A stretch of 64,000 bases of DNA from Blastomussa wellsi (taxonomy: Eukaryota > Cnidaria > Anthozoa > Scleractinia > Plerogyridae), in NCBI GenBank assembly GCA_947652115.1, contig OX393565.1:13506597-13570596 (forward strand), read 5' to 3'. Below are positions 18,518 to 27,159 of this stretch, piece by piece. The position numbers and the translations under genes were made by a program. Under the pieces are notes generated by a model that did no database searches, had not been told where the DNA came from, and worked only from the letters and a program-made list of their open reading frames with translations. The first letter of the stretch is position 1. Each line of letters opens with the position of its first letter.

Positions 18518-19027
18518 TTAATTTCCATCCGCGCGGGCATCATCCACCACAAGTTGATAACGCTGCACGCTTTTTGCCAGGTCAGGCTGCCTCACTGCGT
18601 CTTCCACCAAGATGAGGAACTCGCTCTGCGCCTCCTTTGCGCCCCCCCCCCCCCCCCCTTCGCCCAGGATGCTGCTGCGGACGTTGACTTGCGCGCCCAA
18701 CATGCAGTAAACGAATGCCTCTATCGACTGGTTTATTCGCAACAAACCCGCCTGGGTCAAACCTGCCGAGGTTTTGGGCGCAAACCAGTTGAATTGCTCT
18801 TCCGCGGCGTCGTTTCTTATGAAACATATTGAAATCCCCTTTTTTAACGCCCTTGGGTCCTCGTCGTCGAATTTCGCTTTTGCCGATGGATAGGGCACGT
18901 TCCAAATGAAAGGGTCGCGGCAATAAATATAAACGCTTCCCAGCCCATGGTTTGGACCCCTCGTGAAGCGGTAATCGGTTGAAGGGGGAATGCCAAACTC
19001 TGCGCACAATCTTTTGTAAGACGCCAC
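18518..19027 (-). pseudogene. Candidate virion protein fragment (possible capsid gene remnant)
   Basis: 169 residues, mostly non-repetitive and beta-rich in appearance, with GSVYIYCRDPFIWNVPYP and INQSIEAFVYCMLGAQVNV blocks. A C/G homopolymer (18644-18659) adds a poly-Gly run and may mark a frameshift. Further broken minus-strand coding extends upstream to about 19690. The total length of this damaged unit (about 1.5 kb) and its place beside the packaging ATPase module would suit a major capsid protein, but no diagnostic motif was seen. Function is inferred only. Confidence 0.4.
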
Positions 19028-19690
19028 GTCATGGTTGTTGTTGGTCTGACTCCATGTTGGGTTGTTGTGTTGTCTTTGTCAAATACTTCTCAAGATATTC
19101 CGCAACCTGTCGTCGTGCACCACACTGCAAAGTTCAGCTGCTGTTCCCAGAAAGAAAGATTTGGCCCCGCTAACCATTTTTTTTGCGGGCTTTGACGTTT
19201 CCAACTTCTGTTGTTCCTGTTAGAATACCTCTCTGAATTTTGTTGTAAAATACTGGTCAGGGGCAACATAAATGTTGATTGATTTGTTGAATATTTTCTT
19301 CAAACTTGGCGCCGCGTCTTCTAATGGAACTGCTGGAACCGGCAGCAAACTTTTTTCTGTGCGGGGCAATAACTGGAAAGGGAAGCCGCCAACATGTCAA
19401 CCAAACCCAGCGCGCTTTTCATGCCTGCACTCCAATATTTGCGGTCTGAACCGAAGACTGCCGGGACCCTCTTTGTAAAATATTTCAGCTGTTGCTGTGT
19501 GGTCCTTCGCAAAAAATGTCTGTGCTTCAAATTGGCTTTTGTCGGCCCTCGGAAACTGTGCAGAAAAAGCCGCCCACGCCTTCTCTTGTGCAAGCTTCGC
19601 ATTCGCTGAGGTTCTGGGAGACTGCGCTCTTTTTTCGAGCTTGCTTGCATGCGGTTTTCCAGATATTCATCTTTCACTTTCCCTCGTTAT
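19028..19690 (-). pseudogene. Upstream part of broken minus-strand gene
   Basis: A 118-residue open piece (19677-19321) starts MKDEYLENRMQAS. Open stretches in the other two frames cover the rest, including a Cys-containing segment near 19110-19150. Frame changes every 100-200 bp indicate a decayed coding region that continues into the 18518-19027 fragment. No family was recognised. Confidence 0.35.
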
Positions 19691-19724
19691 TTTTCAGTTG
19701 AAAATTTGCTCGCAACAAAATAAA

Positions 19725-20348
19725 ATGGTTGTGCTTACCATTGTAACAATAGAAAACGGTCACACTGTCAATTTTGACAAGCCAATTCTGAAACCGAGTT
19801 ATATCCAACTGTTGTCTTGTTCGCTTTATAACTTGTGGCACAACTTAAGAGAAACAGGGAAAGTGTTAGTAAAGTTTGGGCAGTCTAGAAAAGAAGAAAT
19901 TCTTTTGCAACCTGGCAACTATGCTCTCGAAAGTATCCAAAACTTTTTCAACGAAGGTTTCAACGAAATATTTTCTGCAACGCGGGGTCCATTTGGGAGA
20001 ACACTTATCGTCACCCCAAACAAAGAAAAAAAAGTCAAAGGATTTGAAATAAGCGACAATATGAAAAAACTTTTTGATATTGTCGCCAAAAATGACACGC
20101 AAATTATTTTCTATGGTGTAAAAACTGAGAACTTTTATTTTATCCACTGCAATTTAGTGGACAGAGAGCAGAACCTTTTCAACGGCAAGCACTTGAGTGT
20201 TCTTGCGAGCTTTGACATAAAAGGAAAGCCTTATGAAAAAGTTTCATATCAGAGCAGGGAGCAACTTGTTCTGAGGGACACAAATACAGGCAAAGAAGTG
20301 TCAAGTTTGATCATCTCCGTAAAAAATGAAAAAAGGCGAACTGTTTGA
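19725..20348 (+). CDS. Candidate minor virion protein of the virus-like element
   Basis: 207 residues from the ATG at 19725, uninterrupted; the frame is open upstream, but a motif variant (19695-19709) and an A-rich leader directly precede this ATG. It starts MVVLTIVTIENG, then an LLSCSLYNLWHNL block, alternating beta-type segments, a Gly-Asn-Tyr turn, and a basic C terminus. A compact beta-rich protein next to the membrane-protein genes would suit a penton or minor capsid role, but this is inference from position and composition. No signal peptide or membrane segment is present. It is one of the best preserved genes of the element. Confidence 0.6.
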   Translation: MVVLTIVTIENGHTVNFDKPILKPSYIQLLSCSLYNLWHNLRETGKVLVKFGQSRKEEILLQPGNYALESIQNFFNEGFNEIFSATRGPFGRTLIVTPNKEKKVKGFEISDNMKKLFDIVAKNDTQIIFYGVKTENFYFIHCNLVDREQNLFNGKHLSVLASFDIKGKPYEKVSYQSREQLVLRDTNTGKEVSSLIISVKNEKRRTV

Positions 20349-20402
20349 CTTTCACGGATTCCCAATTTATTTCCTTTTAGAAATAAATTGAAATGTTATT
20401 CC

Positions 20403-20987
20403 ATGTCTTCAGCAAGTGTGTTGCCAAGTGCTCCACCTGAAAAAATTTATCCAGAGCTTCCCCTGGAAAGAACCGAAAATTTCTGACTAACTGAGATCAG
20501 CAAAATTGAAAAAGAAATAGCCGATGAGGCTGAACACCGGTAGGCTTGTTTTGAAAAAAAATACAAGAAAGCTCGAAAAGTGATTCACTATTCCGTGGAA
20601 TCTCTTGGCATTGAAAGTTGCGCCCTGTGTTGCTGGAATTGCCGCCCTCCTTGGGTTTGCTTCCACTGGCCTGTCTGTTGCGAACAAGAAGCTGGAAAGG
20701 AAAGTCAAAAACACACGAAAATTCAAGCTCTGGCCCTGGCAAAGCATGACTCAATAAAAGGCTCCGTCTCTAAAGCTCTTGATGATAACAATGTTTCCGA
20801 CGCTGAATTCAAACAGATCTCGCGTGAAATGCAGAAATATTGTCAACTCAAAGAGAGGCTGCGGGAAAACTTCGTGGATAAACCGTCCAATTTGCCGGAT
20901 ATTGAAACGATAAAAAAACAAGTCTGGCAAGAGCTTCGGCAAAAGCTTCGAAAAAAACCGACGGCGTCCACCACAAATTTGAACTGA
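20403..20987 (+). pseudogene. Broken membrane-associated protein with PSAP motif
   Basis: From the ATG at 20403 a 23-codon open segment has a Pro-rich start with PSAP and YPELP, then a stop. Helical charged sequence continues in another frame. A hydrophobic stretch lies in a further frame at about 20605-20680, and the C-terminal part (roughly 20720-20987) is open, Lys/Glu-rich and helical. Several indels are therefore needed to explain it. The layout (Pro-rich tail, helix, membrane segments, charged helical tail) suggests a small virion membrane protein. PSAP matches the TSG101-binding late-domain type, which may be chance. Confidence 0.5.
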
Positions 20988-21238
20988 ACTTTGAGTCGAA
21001 AAAAAGAAAAATATCCCTCTATGTCCTCTGGGTGCCCTGCGAAAAAAAAGTTCCCAACGTGTGGCACAAATTAAAGATAGGCAGAACTTCCTAAAATGCT
21101 TCTGCTTTTCCACATGGTTTTCTGCATTTACAAGTAACTTTCAACGGCCGTTTGGCAGAGCGAGGTCAGACGGATAACACAGCAAGTTGTTGAGGCTATA
21201 CGCGAGGTGGACTCTTCACCAACTTCTCAGAAAAGAAC
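20988..21238. other. Noncoding gap within the virus-like element
   Basis: No ORF or repeat of note. It lies where rightward genes end and leftward genes end, so it may contain convergent 3' ends. Confidence 0.5.
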
Positions 21239-21571
21239 TCATGCACGGTTTGGTCGCCAACAAATGCTAGCCCAACTCTGAATGGTCTTGATCAAATTTT
21301 TTTTCTTTCTCATCGAAAAATTTTTCACGTCATTTAGCCTGTATCTTCTGCATTTTCTACAAACGATTACTTTTTCCAACTTGTCACATATGTCGCAAAA
21401 GGCCAAAGGCTCGTTTTCTATTCGCAACTCGGAATGCACAAGATCAAAACCGAGATCCAATCGCTCCTTGACTTTGATTGCGATGTGTTCCTTGCAAATT
21501 CGCTCCCGGAGCTCTGGAGGGAGGTTTTGAATTGACTCGGAAAGGTTGCAGTTGTTTTGTCCTCGAAACAT
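21239..21571 (-). CDS. Small Cys-rich protein (paralogue 1)
   Basis: 110 residues from a true ATG at 21571. After a helical N-terminal half (IQNLPPELRERI, DLGFDLVHSELRIE) comes CDICDKLEKVIVCRKCRRYRL, a CxxC-x(8)-CxxC zinc-finger-like unit. The C-terminal 35 residues look unlike the rest and may result from a frameshift. A motif copy at 21796-21812 lies upstream but is now separated from the ATG by a 198-bp MITE plus its 5-bp duplication; without them it would be about 22 bp from the start. It shares layout with the gene at 21836. Confidence 0.55.
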   Translation of the reverse strand: MFRGQNNCNLSESIQNLPPELRERICKEHIAIKVKERLDLGFDLVHSELRIENEPLAFCDICDKLEKVIVCRKCRRYRLNDVKNFSMRKKKNLIKTIQSWASICWRPNRA

Positions 21572-21587
21572 TGTGCACTTTTGAAAC

Positions 21588-21785
21588 CAGGGCCGTACCT
21601 AGGATTTTTCATCTGGGGGGGCAAGCTCCACACAATCATCTCCCGTATACAAACGGGGTCTAAAGTTGGAGTTTTTGCCCCCCCCCCCCCGACAAACACA
21701 CAGAGGGTTGCCTAAAAAAAATCAACATTTAATTTTCCTAGGGGGGGCAACTGCCCCCCCTGCCCCCCCGCTAGGTACGGCCCTG
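21588..21785. mobile_element. 198-bp MITE with CAGGGCCGTACCTAGG ends
   Basis: Inverted ends CAGGGCCGTACCTAG / CTAGGTACGGCCCTG enclose G-rich and C-rich runs. GAAAC directly flanks both sides (21583-21587 and 21786-21790), a 5-bp target duplication. CAGGG ends and a 5-8 bp duplication suit a hAT-type non-autonomous element. It split the promoter motif from the gene at 21239-21571. Confidence 0.82.
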
Positions 21786-21795
21786 GAAACAAGTG

Positions 21796-21812
21796 TGCAA
21801 ATCTCTAACTGG
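21796..21812 (-). promoter_or_regulatory. Conserved motif upstream of Cys-rich gene 1
   Basis: On the minus strand this reads CCAGTTAGAGATTTGCA, identical to the motif copies at the left end and at 22103-22119. Confidence 0.6.
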
Positions 21813-21835
21813 TTGATATCAGCTCGTGCAAAAGT

Positions 21836-22087
21836 TTAGATTTTTAAAAAGATTTCGCTGTAGTCGATTTCATCAAAGGTTGGGTCGCCGAGAAAGTGTT
21901 TGCCTCCATTTTTCCAGCAGGAGAAGCACATTCCATTCTTTTCACAGACGCTGCATTTTCTACAAACTGTTGCCTTGACAATTTGTTCACGTCTGCTACA
22001 GAAAGGAGCGGCTCTCAGTTCCCTGTGAATTGCCTCCCAGCCAAGAGATAACCTTTGTTGCGGTAGCGTTTGAATGAAATTCTCCAT
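21836..22087 (-). CDS. Small Cys-rich protein (paralogue 2)
   Basis: 83 residues from the ATG at 22087; the frame is open 12 bp further, but only with a TTG. Layout: helical start (FIQTLPQQRLSLGWEAIHREL), then FCSRREQIVKATVCRKCSVCEKNGMCFSC, a dense Cys cluster with CxxC pairs, and an acidic C terminus (DPTFDEIDYSE). It shares the LP...L...HREL/HSEL and CRKC blocks with the gene at 21239, so the two look like diverged duplicates. A zinc-binding regulator is plausible. The CAGTTAGAGATTTGCA motif begins 16 bp upstream. Confidence 0.6.
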   Translation of the reverse strand: MENFIQTLPQQRLSLGWEAIHRELRAAPFCSRREQIVKATVCRKCSVCEKNGMCFSCWKNGGKHFLGDPTFDEIDYSEIFLKI

Positions 22088-22102
22088 TGTTTCAAACAAA
22101 AA

Positions 22103-22119
22103 TGCAAATCTCTAACTGG
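22103..22119 (-). promoter_or_regulatory. Conserved motif upstream of Cys-rich gene 2
   Basis: CCAGTTAGAGATTTGCA on the minus strand, 16 bp before the ATG at 22087, at the inner edge of the right terminal repeat. Confidence 0.6.
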
Positions 22120-22145
22120 TTGACATCAGCTCGAGCAAAACAAGT

Positions 22146-22385
22146 TCAAAATTTTTCTTTTTTCTCAATGCGAAGAAGCCGCTGTTTAAGCGAGAGCCCG
22201 CCACAATGCGCGCATAGTCGCCACTTGGTCAAAACCCCCATGCCACAGCTGCGGCATGGTGCTGGCTTTTGCATTCCTTTTTTGATTTGCCAGTTGTGCT
22301 GCGAGCAATATTTTCCGTCACAGCGTTTGCCGCAGTTCCTTTGCCAATTTCGAATCAACCACACACAGTTGTTTTCTCCGTGCAT
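22146..22385 (-). CDS. Zinc-binding protein encoded in right terminal repeat
   Basis: Second copy of the gene at 15107-15394, 79 residues from the equivalent ATG. Same Cys/His layout (RCDGKYCSQH, CRSCG, CAHCG). The C terminus is shorter because a small change near 22146 stops the frame 16 codons earlier than in the left copy. Substitutions between the copies are few. Confidence 0.68.
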   Translation of the reverse strand: MHGENNCVWLIRNWQRNCGKRCDGKYCSQHNWQIKKGMQKPAPCRSCGMGVLTKWRLCAHCGGLSLKQRLLRIEKKEKF

Positions 22386-22849
22386 TTTTGGGCGGTGCTT
22401 CTGTCTTGTGAACTGCAGCTTCTGTCTAATTGTCCGAACCTGCCAGGGGTTGTTCTTCAAGTAGTAGTAGTGGGGTCAAAACGAATAACACCTGATCACC
22501 ACAGTTTCATTTTCCTGTAACTCCCAGGTTGTTTGACCCCACTACTACTACTGCATATTTACGCCCAAGGGCATTGAGAACAGCAATCAAAGACAGTAAG
22601 CGATATCTTGAACACTGCCGGCAGTTAGTTGGCATTTATTTTTGATCGAAAATCAGGATATTTACGAACCTTGCCAGAAAACGTCAAAATTCAATCATGT
22701 TTAATGCTTAGAACAAAATTTGCTCTACATTTTCTTGAAATTAAACATACATAATTCTATAGACAGCAAAGAGATATCTATTTAGCATTGTTAAAATGAA
22801 TTGTGCAGCAAAATAAACTGAACTGGCAGTTTGGCACTGAATGAGTTTC

Positions 22850-23930
22850 GCTCGATGAAAACAAACTTGCGTTCACTTCAGTTTGGCTGGCTGGATTCTT
22901 CTTTGAGCAAATAGTTTTAGGGAAAAGTAGTTGGTTGCTTTTCCAAGATCATTTATATAAATTAAAAAAAAGAAAAGGACCGAAGATCGACCCTCGTGGT
23001 ACACCTGAGTTTATTTGAAGAAAGTTAGACTCAACACCATTGACAAAACCTTTCTGCTTCCTATTGATTAGGTAAGACCTAAACCACTGATTTTCAAAAC
23101 CTTGTGCACCATATAACTCTAATTTGGTAACAAGATAGAATGATTTACTCTGTCAAATGCCTTATGTAGGTCTTTCAATAGAGATACAGCATACTTTTCT
23201 TCATCAAGGGCTTTCGTTATCTCATCTATTAAATCTACCAAGCAATCAATTGTATTATATCCAGGTCTAAAGATATATTGATTAGATACTAAAATATTTT
23301 CAGTCAGGCAATAAAATGTCAGTTGATTGAGAATGCACCTCTCAAAAATTTTACTTAATGCAGTAAGAACTGATATGGGTCGGTAGTAGCATGAGGAATG
23401 AGAGCCTTGTTTGAAAATCGAGATAACCTTGGCAATTTTTAACTATCTGGAAATATACCTGGTTAAAGTGTTGGGTTTATTATGTATGTCACAGGTCTAA
23501 ATATTTTGAGTGCTTCAGAGGATAATAACAAAGGATGCAAGTTCAGCTGGAACATTGCAGAAGTATTTGTTGATGGTGATATTGAAGTTGGTCGGTAGAG
23601 ATTTTTACCGTTAACTTGTAGATTTATCAATAATGGATGATGGTCGCTTTAATGTTATCCCACATTAATTTTTTCTTCCTGTTTGTGGAGTCTTTAAGTA
23701 TGTTATCATAGTATATTGTTCGGTATAACTTATTGATAGCAACAACCTTGTTACGGTATATTTTGTATCAATTAGAATAATAGTTGTTACGGGTCATCGA
23801 CCAGTTTTTATAGAGCTGATTACGAACGTACAGTTCGCAAAAAATTCGAACAGAGTCAAAATAAGTCAAAAAGCTTCAAAAAGTACATCGATTAACGAAA
23901 ATAGACCGTTGCAAAACGGTTTGAGTAAAC
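22850..23930 (-). pseudogene. CR1/L2-like LINE reverse transcriptase remnant
   Basis: Minus-strand translation across frames shows RT blocks: a TIDCLVDLIDEITKALDEEKYAV region near 23270-23190, KAFDRVNHSIL near 23160, and a YLINRKQKGFVNG followed by VPRGS-like sequence near 23070-22970. Stops and frame shifts are frequent, and no long ORF remains. The 22553-22850 stretch to its left holds nothing recognisable. Confidence 0.6.
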
Positions 23931-23933
23931 ACT

Positions 23934-24167
23934 GAAAACAGCATGACCATAAATGTCAACAAGTGTGACTAAAATTTGATCCAAGAGTGATGTGGACATT
24001 TTGAACGATGCAGTTGTTGAAGAAAGATCCTAAGCCTCTTGTGGTTTTCTCAGTTGCAGTGGACACAACAACGCTGTTTTCCTGCAGTTCTTTCTGGATG
24101 TTTATGGCAGTGACAGCAAGAGATTTGGATCTGTTGGATGTCAACCTTCTTGAAAGGGCTTTGCTTA
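23934..24167 (-). pseudogene. Crypton recombinase C-terminal fragment, inverted duplicate
   Basis: Nearly identical in reverse complement to 26419-26650, the 3' end of the Crypton-like gene at 25482-26640. It encodes the AVTAINIQKELQENSVVVSTATEKT tail. It is fused to LINE-derived coding on its upstream side, so this is a secondary rearranged copy. Confidence 0.75.
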
Positions 24168-24302
24168 TCTGGGGTTTATTTGATTTACCTTTAATCCTAA
24201 TTGATTTAATTGGTGCATGCTTATTACTAATCCTGTTGAAGATGTGTAGAAATCTAGTTAAGCCTTCATTCACATCAATATCATTTATTAAAGAAACTCG
24301 TT

Positions 24303-24794
24303 TCACTTTATCTTTGCCCTTCCAAACAAAACGTTACAGTAATTGGTTAACTCGTACAATATAGCACCTTTGGGATAGTGAATGTCTTGCCAGCTCCAAC
24401 TATTAAGCGTCTTCTTAAGGGACTTAATGATATCCTCTAGGTTAAGTTTAAACGTGAGCACACAATCATATCTGAAGTTTACTCCTAAAATTTTAACTAC
24501 CTTGGATACTTCATCTACCCCTAGTGCTTCTGCAGTGATGTTGCATGGGCTGAGATTAAGCACCTCCATTTTTTGTTTGTTCACTTTTAACCCCAAACAC
24601 TCACCAAAAATTCTTAATTTACCCATGAGCTGATAAAAAGATTCCATATCCACTACGAAGGCAGTTAGATCGTCTGCAAAAATTACTGTTTTAAGTTCCT
24701 TTTCATCAATCTTAATTCCTTTTGTAGTTGGGCCGTTTCTTATGCTGATAGCTAGTATTTCCAGTACAAGAATAGGGAGCTCAAGCAATGACAA
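24303..24794 (-). pseudogene. L1-like LINE reverse transcriptase palm fragment
   Basis: 163 residues with LEILAISIRN, VIFADDLTAFV (catalytic Asp pair), CLGLKVNKQKMEVLNLSP and LGVNFRYD, colinear with residues about 675-800 of the intact ORF2 at 45218. Both ends are truncated. It belongs to the same L1/Tx1-like group as the other LINEs here but to a different subfamily. Confidence 0.8.
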
Positions 24795-24965
24795 CAGCGA
24801 CGACTAGGATGACGCCTGCTTAAAGATGAATTTATATTTTACGCACAAATTTCGCAGTTGTCTTGATGTATTTGGTGCATAGCTCTGGTAGAAAATATAA
24901 GGACAGCGTTCATTTTCAAACAGAAAACCAAAAATTTAGCCGTCGAGGTTCACATTCTCCAAACG

Positions 24966-25062
24966 GTCAGTACAAAATGCAGACTGCAGACTGGGTACAA
25001 AATGCAGACTAGGTACAAAATGTAGACTGAAGACTGCAGACTGAGTACAAAATGCAGACTGA
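24966..25062. repeat. Minisatellite, GTACAAAATGCAGACTG units
   Basis: Four to five imperfect copies of a unit built from GTACAAAATGCAGACTG, with extra CAGACTG blocks. No coding meaning. The remaining sequence 24800-25480 includes a run of about 19 G near 25460. Confidence 0.85.
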
Positions 25063-25481
25063 CAAGGAAAACTGTTCTTTAAGCCAGAAACGTGGTGTCA
25101 ATCGACTTTATGACCTACCTGCTGTCACGCAATCACCTTACAATCGCAATTCTCATTTGTGGGGAATGTACTTAGCTTTTTATCTAGGTACATACCCTTT
25201 CAGTGATGCGACAGAGATCAATTCATTCTTGAGTTCATTTCAAGCCTTCAATCTTCTTACTTACAAACCACTTAAGTAAGCAAGCACAAGATCGCGTAAT
25301 TTACGTGACATAAAGAAACGGGCGATGAAAATAATCTTAAAAATACTGTCGAGTTTTTAAAAAAAACTAACTCTCCTTGCTTCCATTGTTTTTTTTTTTT
25401 TATGGTACCGGCGAAGGCGGTGAGATTTCTGGATCAATTGATGACTATTTAGGCAGTGTCCGGGGGGGGGGGGGGGGGTAA

Positions 25482-26640
25482 TTGATATGTGCTGGGGTGG
25501 GGAGAAGCGATCAGGGCCCTAAAACAATAGGGCTAGAGTTCTTAAATGAGGTAGAAAAAGAGAAAAACATCGGAAAAGGAGACTTGGCATCAGCGCCGTC
25601 ACGATTCGCTTCACTGTCCGAGGGTGAAATGCAACAAATTTTGACAGAAAGACGCTCTGGTAAAACCAAACAAATGACAAACTGGTCTGTTTCAAACTTC
25701 AAAGGTAAGCTTAAATTTTTTAAATTTTTCCTCGATTTAAAAGATCAAATGAAATGTTGAACACTCAGATGTAAGTGCCAGGGCAAGGGAAATTTCACCC
25801 ACAAGCCAGCCATAGAGAGCGAAGATTTGATGAAGTTAAAAACCTCACCAGCCATTGCACTGAGTAATCCACTCGCCCTCCTCCGCAATGTGTGGTTTCA
25901 CGTTGTTTTATTCTTTTCTCGGAGAAGAAGAGAAGACCAGAGGCAGCTGAAGAAAACGAGCTTCAAGTTTGAAGTTGACGCGTTAGGAAGAAGATTTCTC
26001 ACAATGGCACATGATGAAGCGACAAAAATCCATCCCGGAGGAGTGAGTGATGTACTCAGCAGTAAGAAATTGGCAAGAATGTACAAAACACCTGAAGAGA
26101 ATGACGGATACTAAGCCTTCAAGCTTTACATGGCCAAACTCGATCCTCAATGCGATACTTTCTTTCAGTATCCGAGAAAGAATTCTAAGTGGAATTATGA
26201 TGATGAAGTTTGGTTGATGAAAAGCATCAGTGAGGAAGCGAAACTCTCCAAAATGTTCACCAACCACAGCGTCAGAGCCACTGCAATCACCTTATGGTCG
26301 AATGCTGGTGTATAGAACCGCCACATAATGGCAATCTCTGGTCACCATAGCGAACAGAATCTTTTACACTACAAAATGCAGCCCTCGACATCACAGCTCC
26401 ACACCTAAAGCGAAGCCCTTTCCAATTCAAGAAGGTTGACATCCAACAGATCCGAATCTCTTGCTGTCACTGCCATAAACATCCAGAAAGAACTGCAGGA
26501 AAACAGCGTTGTTGTGTCCACTGCAACTGAGAAAACCACAAGAGGCTTAGGATCTTTCTTCAACAACTGCATTGTTCAAAATGTCCACATCACTCTTGGA
26601 TCAAATTTTAGTCACACTTGTTGACATTTATTGTCATGCT
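25482..26640 (+). pseudogene. Crypton-type (DUF3504-like) tyrosine recombinase, broken
   Basis: An N-terminal segment (RFASLSEGEMQQILTERRS, TNWSVSNFKG) ends at a good splice donor (GGTAAGC, 25704). A catalytic-domain segment begins near 25827 (LALLRNVWFHVVLFF, then FKFEVDALGRRF) and continues to 26640 with NHSVRATAITLWSNAG (His and Arg), ISGHHSEQNLLHY (final nucleophile Tyr) and a conserved tail. In-frame stops occur near 26113 and 26313. Eukaryotic Cryptons move by such recombinases, and many animals also keep domesticated relatives. Here the central core region is missing and stops make it nonfunctional. Confidence 0.72.
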
Positions 26641-26845
26641 GTTTTCAGTGTGATTTCTTTTTTAAAAACAAAGAATTTTGTATTTAAACTGCAGTAAAAT
26701 AAAACTTGAGCTTTCAACAGAAAATTTGAAATAAAACCAATTCCTATTTTGCTTAATATTTTGCTTACCGCAAACAATCACTTTTGATATTGTTGTTCTG
26801 TTTTCCACGTCGGATTTAATGCACAATTCCACCTGCTATGTTAAA

Positions 26846-26952
26846 ACAATTGGTTCATGCTTTTAGCTGTGCACTATCGAGTTATGGAGCACGTGGGAAG
26901 TTTGGAGAGCACTTATAACTCGATAGTGCACTTTAAAGCAATAACCAATTGT
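26846..26952. repeat. Long hairpin (palindromic MITE-like unit)
   Basis: 107 bp with arms of about 44 bp, beginning ACAATTGGTT and ending AACCAATTGT; the inner 17 bp (GTGCACTATCGAGTTAT) pair perfectly. It probably derives from a DNA transposon. Confidence 0.85.
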
Positions 26953-27159
26953 AAAATATGAAACAACAAAGAAACTGAATTACAACGAACAATAAAAAAG
27001 CTAAGATATTAACACTTACCACTAAAAAGGCAGCCAGCAAAGAGCTGTAAATTATGCCGCTAACATTTTCAAGGAATAAAAAATACACACATTTTTTGGG
27101 CTCATCCACAACAACAAAAACAAATAAAAACTAAAAGAAACTAAAAGACTGTCTATATA

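Larger units (their letters stand above)
14919..22552. mobile_element. Polinton-like virus-type element with long terminal inverted repeats
   Basis: A 7634-bp unit is bounded by terminal inverted repeats starting AGT(C/A)GTAGTAGTGGGGTCA and flanked by a 5-bp direct repeat, GCATA (14914-14918 and 22553-22557). It encodes a packaging-ATPase-like protein, a coiled-coil membrane protein, candidate virion proteins, small Cys-rich proteins and, in each terminal repeat, a zinc-binding protein. That combination points to the Polinton-like virus, virophage and adintovirus group. No DNA polymerase, retroviral-type integrase or intact double-jelly-roll capsid gene is visible. Several genes carry frameshifts, so it is a decayed or non-autonomous copy. 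The family assignment is inference from gene content. Confidence 0.78.
22087..22552 (-). repeat. Right terminal inverted repeat of the virus-like element
   Basis: Reverse complement of the left end. Its outer part has its own inverted pair (22461-22477 against 22534-22552). It ends at CTACTACTACT, followed by the GCATA target duplication. Confidence 0.88.

Noticed and set aside
18148..18615. Long plus-strand ORFs at 17933-18499 and 18148-18615
   Set aside because: They run antisense to minus-strand fragments, have odd composition, and a different frame (17982-18179) carries the plausible membrane helices.
20751..21113. Minus-strand 120-codon ORF
   Set aside because: Antisense to the open C-terminal part of the gene at 20403-20987, with Phe-rich composition typical of a shadow frame.
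21588..21785. An 8-bp hAT target duplication for the MITE
   Set aside because: Only GAAAC (5 bp) matches on both sides when the CAGGG ends are used as boundaries.
14919..22552. Naming the element a Polinton/Maverick outright
   Set aside because: No protein-primed DNA polymerase or retroviral-type integrase was found, and the duplication is 5 bp, not 6. Only a relationship to Polinton-like viruses is claimed.
24966..25062. CRISPR-like array
   Set aside because: Units are adjacent minisatellite copies without unique spacers, in a eukaryotic context.
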